Assembly (NCBI GenBank): GCA_020848595.1
Contig: JADLHV010000099.1
Coordinates: forward strand, 1 to 27,809
Source: Bacteroidia bacterium
Lineage (GTDB): Bacteria; Bacteroidota; Bacteroidia; NS11-12g; UBA955
Direction: 5' to 3'
DNA length: 27,809 nucleotides
Position numbers and translations under genes: made by a program. This document shows, piece by piece, positions 23,880-27,809 of this stretch. The notes beneath the pieces were generated by a model, which saw only the letters and a list, made by a program, of their open reading frames with translations, did no database searches and had not been told where the DNA came from. Each line of letters opens with the position of its first letter. Position 1 is the stretch's first letter.

Positions 23880-26800
23880 TTATCGCAATAAGGTTATAGT
23901 CCCTTTTGTAGAGTATTTCTTACCATCAAATCCAGTGTATCGACAGTAATACATATAAACATCTTGAGGCTGATCGACGCCTTTATATTTGCCGTCCCAT
24001 ACAAAACTTAAATCATCAGACTCAAATAATTTCTCACCCCAGCGGCTATAGATAACAAATTCAAAAGTCTTAAGTGCTCCACCTTTTACGCTATACCCAT
24101 CGTTTAACCTATCTTCGTTTGGAGAAAAAGCAGTCGGGATAAACAGAGTAGGTTCAAAATCAAAACAAATATCATTGCTCCAAGATACAGTATCTGTTCC
24201 AACTTTAGTGGCACTAATTCTATAACATTGGGTGTAGTATTCTAATCCATTATCATATGCAACATTAAAATCGGTTACATTAGATTCATACAGTTCAAAA
24301 CCACCAGAATTTTTAAGCATTCGATAAACATCATAACGAATATTAGCACTTCCCCACCCTAAATATGGAGTAAAATTCATGAATACACTGTAAGCATCCG
24401 TTTTATTACCACTTAAAAACACATTGGTATGTATGCTCGTATATAATGGCTTACCACACAAATCGAATCCCTTTACTCTATAATCCCAAGCGTTTAAATC
24501 ATTATTAGTATTAAAATGATTAAAGCGCACTATATTTCCGTCTACTGTGCCCGCCACCACAAAATTATCACTTGTACCAGCTTTTCTTCGTTCAATAATA
24601 AACTGATTATTATATCTAGGAGCATTTATTGCTTTCCAAAATATATCTACCCCATTATCATCTTGAGGAGGAGGATTTATAGTTATATAATTAAGATATA
24701 ATAGCGGATTATCATAAAAGACATCCAATCGAATTGTATCTCCTTTGCAGCCAAAGTCACTCGTTTCTAAAGTCTTTATTGAATTATATTGTTGACCTGT
24801 CCAGTTGACCACAATTGAATTGCTTGTACTTGGATTTACAGGAATTCCGCCATTTACAAACCACTCAAAAGTAGAAGTAACAAAACCCGAAACAGAATAA
24901 CTATAGTTCAATAAATTCGGCGAACAAATAACACTATCTCCAATTATAGGACTGGTGCGAGGTTTTGGATGCACTATTAAAGTAGCATTAACCGGATTCC
25001 CTTCACAACCATATTGACTTATTTCGACTACCCTAATTTGAAATGTTCCTTCTTGGCTATAATCAATCGTGATTGAACTAGTACCTTGACCATTGATGCC
25101 TGAAGTATCATTATTGATCGACCAAATATATTTTGAGCCAGACAATCCATTTAATGTATAAACACCAGCTGGTATATATTGGCAAACTTCTCTATTACCA
25201 ATAATATTATTAGCATTAGGAAAAGGACGAATATTAATATTTCTGAGAACAAGATTACTGACGCAAACTCTACTATTAACAGAATCATAACTCGTTTCAT
25301 ACATACTGACAGTTCCACTACCTGCTAAGCCCCAATCAATTGTGATACTATTAGAGCCTTGACCAGAAGTTATAACGCCACCTGTAACAGACCAAGCGTA
25401 AGTTGTATTTGGCGATTTGGGCACAGAATAAACCATATTTATGGTGTTTTCACACAAATCAGTATCCCCTTGAATTGTTTCAGCAATTAGATCATAAGTT
25501 TTATCTACAGGTAACTTTACAGAATCCCCTTTACAACCGAACTTATTAATTTCAATTACTTTAACATATCCTAAGCCTTCATTACCCCAATTGACTAAAA
25601 TTGAATTTCCACTATTACTACCAACTATTATGCCGCCAAAAACTTCCCAAAAGAAGGAACTTCCTGCATCACTTGCATTAGAATTGTATTGAATATTCTT
25701 AGCATTAGGACAAATCGTTTCTCTACCTATAATTGAAGAAGTTGTAGGTTTAGAAATCCATACGTTTATTAAAGCTGTATCGCTTGGACAACCATTGGCA
25801 TTGTATTGAACTACTTTAGCCCAAGCTGCACCTTGAGTATTCCAAACAATAGAGATACTCGAATTAGTACTTGACCCTAAAATACTGCCATTGCTGACCC
25901 ACCATTGATAAGTCATACCAGCAAGTACTTGTACAGAATAAGTTTTATTCGAATTTTCGCAAACTGTATCAATAGGTACCACTACTGGCACTGGAGGAGA
26001 TGGTTCGAGCGTTATATTTAGAACAAATGTATCTCCGGGACATCCAAATCTTGAATAAGGAGTTACAGTAATACTACCTGATGTTGCATTATTATCCCAA
26101 TCAACTACCATAGAGTTTAAAGTATTACTGACCAAAACTCCATTGTTAACTTTAATATCCACCGTATGTCCAACCAATTCAGCAGGTGTATTCGCTGTTG
26201 TATTGATGGTATAAACAGAACCTTTAGTACCTTGACAAATCTTTAGAGGACCAGTAACAGTTGATTTACCAGTAAATGGCGTTACAAGAATATTTATGTC
26301 AACATACGTAAACTTAGAAGGACAGCCATCATCGACAGCTTTAGCAGAAAAACTATAAGGCACAGAACTGGCTTGATTGCAATCAGTTTGCCAACAAAAC
26401 TGAGATGTTACAGTGCCTTTTGAAAATGCTGGAGAAAAAGTAGCACGGGTTCCTTTGAAGCCATTAGCCCCTGACAATAAATCACCTTGTCCGGTTAACG
26501 TAATATTATGATTATCTTTATCGTTACCAGTCACATCAAAACATAACTTATCGCCAGCCATAATGGTATAAGTTTTTTGAGATGTACTAATAGTTGGTTT
26601 ATTATTAGGCGTACAATTTAGCACTAAAATTTGCAAATCGAGACGAGTAGTACTAAGTAAAACCCCATCACGCCATTCTTCTAAATCGATAGCAACTGCA
26701 TAATTTCCAATCTTTTTAGCCATAAAAGTCGTAATTCCACTAGCAGAATTAATACTAGAATAACCATTTAATCCAAAAGGAAAAGTGCCACTATAACCAG

Positions 26801-27506
26801 GTTCATAATCACTTCCTTTAATAGCTTCAGGAGGTGTGTATGTACTTTGACAACCTGGAAAATTATTTGAAATACTAGCACCATACCATGGTGTAGCAAG
26901 TTTATAGACTAATTTATCGCCATCTGGATCAACCGCATAATTATTTAATTGTACGGTATCATTCACACAAATAAATGGAACAGGTACATCTAAAAAATAA
27001 GGCGAGCTGTTTACGACATTTGTAGGAGGAATAATAGTTTGATATGTTTGACCAATGAAAGGTTGTCCAGTTTGGTCGTTGCGTAAATTCACCTGGGTAT
27101 TCCTGCAGCAAATCTCCCACTTTACAAAATATCCAAATGAACTCTTTGGCAAAACAATAGTACTTTGAAAAATAGCCTTTTCGAGACAAACTTGAGTGGC
27201 TTCAGGACAATCTGTTCTTCCAACAGGATTAACTTTAACCATTGTAACATTTGGAAAATTAAAAGTACCCGCTAATTTATTATTATTTCGGTTGAATACA
27301 CAAACATCAATATCGTCTGGAAATTCAATTGAACCGGGCTTACAATCTCGGTAAGATGTTATTGTTATGGTGTATTGAACACCTTGAGAACTCTCGCCTT
27401 TATACTGGTAATTAATAAATCCCCCAACCAAGTGGGTTGCATCAGCATCTATTGATAGCAAACTTAAGACTAAAACTATTAATATTTGACGCAAATACCT
27501 ATTCAT
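23880..27506 (-). CDS. Large secreted protein with six Ig/PKD-like repeats and T9SS type B C-terminus
   Basis: 1208 residues. The signal peptide (MNRYLRQILIVLVLSLL, cleavage near DADA) is followed by HLVGGFINYQYKG and ITSYRDC, a start often seen in gliding-associated surface proteins of this phylum. Six tandem units of about 85-90 residues span about 410-935. Each has an early cysteine, a W-x-V strand, an SNSI-x-V-x-W segment and an FGC-x-GD turn. A fibronectin-like section follows at about 935-1115, with FIIERRKAG and WDYRVKGFDLCG. The type B sorting domain then has FIPTAFSPNEDRLNDGY, FVIYSRWGEKLFES and final GTITLLR. It is likely a surface adhesin or motility accessory. A perfect -7 box ends 10 nt before the ATG. 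Confidence 0.9.
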   Translation of the reverse strand: MNRYLRQILIVLVLSLLSIDADATHLVGGFINYQYKGESSQGVQYTITITSYRDCKPGSIEFPDDIDVCVFNRNNNKLAGTFNFPNVTMVKVNPVGRTDCPEATQVCLEKAIFQSTIVLPKSSFGYFVKWEICCRNTQVNLRNDQTGQPFIGQTYQTIIPPTNVVNSSPYFLDVPVPFICVNDTVQLNNYAVDPDGDKLVYKLATPWYGASISNNFPGCQSTYTPPEAIKGSDYEPGYSGTFPFGLNGYSSINSASGITTFMAKKIGNYAVAIDLEEWRDGVLLSTTRLDLQILVLNCTPNNKPTISTSQKTYTIMAGDKLCFDVTGNDKDNHNITLTGQGDLLSGANGFKGTRATFSPAFSKGTVTSQFCWQTDCNQASSVPYSFSAKAVDDGCPSKFTYVDINILVTPFTGKSTVTGPLKICQGTKGSVYTINTTANTPAELVGHTVDIKVNNGVLVSNTLNSMVVDWDNNATSGSITVTPYSRFGCPGDTFVLNITLEPSPPVPVVVPIDTVCENSNKTYSVQVLAGMTYQWWVSNGSILGSSTNSSISIVWNTQGAAWAKVVQYNANGCPSDTALINVWISKPTTSSIIGRETICPNAKNIQYNSNASDAGSSFFWEVFGGIIVGSNSGNSILVNWGNEGLGYVKVIEINKFGCKGDSVKLPVDKTYDLIAETIQGDTDLCENTINMVYSVPKSPNTTYAWSVTGGVITSGQGSNSITIDWGLAGSGTVSMYETSYDSVNSRVCVSNLVLRNINIRPFPNANNIIGNREVCQYIPAGVYTLNGLSGSKYIWSINNDTSGINGQGTSSITIDYSQEGTFQIRVVEISQYGCEGNPVNATLIVHPKPRTSPIIGDSVICSPNLLNYSYSVSGFVTSTFEWFVNGGIPVNPSTSNSIVVNWTGQQYNSIKTLETSDFGCKGDTIRLDVFYDNPLLYLNYITINPPPQDDNGVDIFWKAINAPRYNNQFIIERRKAGTSDNFVVAGTVDGNIVRFNHFNTNNDLNAWDYRVKGFDLCGKPLYTSIHTNVFLSGNKTDAYSVFMNFTPYLGWGSANIRYDVYRMLKNSGGFELYESNVTDFNVAYDNGLEYYTQCYRISATKVGTDTVSWSNDICFDFEPTLFIPTAFSPNEDRLNDGYSVKGGALKTFEFVIYSRWGEKLFESDDLSFVWDGKYKGVDQPQDVYMYYCRYTGFDGKKYSTKGTITLLR

Positions 27507-27809
27507 TTATCAATTCCAAATATACTCAATTTTCTTGATTTATTAAAATCCGATACCTATTAGACGCAAAAAACACCGAAAAGGTTCATCCATTCAACGT
27601 TTTTTTTGCCATTTTCGTGCCATTTTTCATTTTTTAATGTTAAATTTTTAATTCACCATCCATTTATTCTTTAAAGTGAACTTAATTCATTCGTTTTTTT
27701 CAACTTTAATTTTAATTTGTTAAATCTAATTATCTTGTATTTCCGCAGTATACCAAATAATTTAAACTAAATTTTATTTTCAATTTAAATATTGATTTAT
27801 ACCTAAAAC
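27507..27809. other. Gene-free region at the right edge
   Basis: About 300 AT-rich bases upstream of the 1208-residue protein gene. Besides its -7 box at 27517-27524 I see only homopolymer runs and a short imperfect duplication of GCCATTTTCGT near 27608-27625. No coding frame or RNA gene is supported. Confidence 0.5.
27517..27524 (-). promoter_or_regulatory. -7 box (TATATTTG) for the 1208-residue protein gene
   Basis: A perfect TAnnTTTG on the - strand, ending 10 nt before the ATG at 27506. No obvious -33 TTTG is present at the expected distance. Confidence 0.5.

Noticed and set aside
23529..23891. 120-codon open frame on the + strand over the ferredoxin gene
   Set aside because: It is antisense to a ferredoxin with complete cysteine motifs and reads as low-complexity aromatic sequence.

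Overview
The window looks like a chromosomal segment of an AT-rich member of the Bacteroidota. Four large secreted proteins end in type IX secretion (T9SS) C-terminal domains, two of type A and two of the gliding-motility-associated type B. Start codons lack Shine-Dalgarno sequences. Several genes instead have a Bacteroidota-type -7 box (TAnnTTTG) within 5-21 nt of the start codon. I cannot fix the order or genus from sequence alone.

Layout. (1) 1-211: the edge of a truncated YkuK/DUF458-like gene on the + strand, running into the end of selD. (2) 4378-129 (-): four overlapping genes, DUF2130 nuclease-like protein, mnmH/selU, a DUF4377-META secreted protein and selD. This is a selenium module for 2-selenouridine in tRNA. 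(3) 5853-4685 (-): a small exported protein and a SAM methyltransferase. (4) 7514-5907 (-): a kelch-like T9SS type A protein. (5) 7557-8070: tRNA-Arg(CCG) with its terminator, a GC-rich palindrome and a structured repeat (copy A). (6) 8071-9504 (+): a second T9SS type A protein. (7) 9505-10306: about 800 gene-free bases with copy B of the repeat, an orphan terminator, a direct repeat and palindromes. (8) 10307-13685 (+): an MDR oxidoreductase, a lipoprotein, a cupin and two GNAT acetyltransferases. (9) 14826-13689 (-): frr and a DUF937-like protein. (10) 14964-16609 (+): tatA-gatA. (11) 16708-20385 (+): a 1225-residue PKD/T9SS type B protein. (12) 23777-20392 (-): ferredoxin, NlpC/P60 hydrolase, YkgJ-type cysteine-cluster protein, an ACMSD-like decarboxylase and a TrmH-family methyltransferase. 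(13) 27506-23880 (-): a 1208-residue T9SS type B protein with six tandem Ig/PKD-like repeats.

How it works together. SelD makes selenophosphate and MnmH uses it to convert 2-thiouridine to 2-selenouridine in tRNA. Their co-localisation, with no selA/selB nearby, suggests a selenouridine use of selenium. TatA (Tat export), GatA (Asn/Gln-tRNA formation), RRF and tRNA-Arg are housekeeping. The four T9SS substrates imply surface adhesion or gliding functions encoded elsewhere.

The least explained parts are the two intergenic elements A (7821-7971) and B (9732-9921). They share fixed blocks but have different, self-complementary stems in the same layout. Other open points are the gene-free 9505-10306 segment, a TrmH-type gene whose family signature extends upstream of its only canonical start, and the very short or absent leaders.
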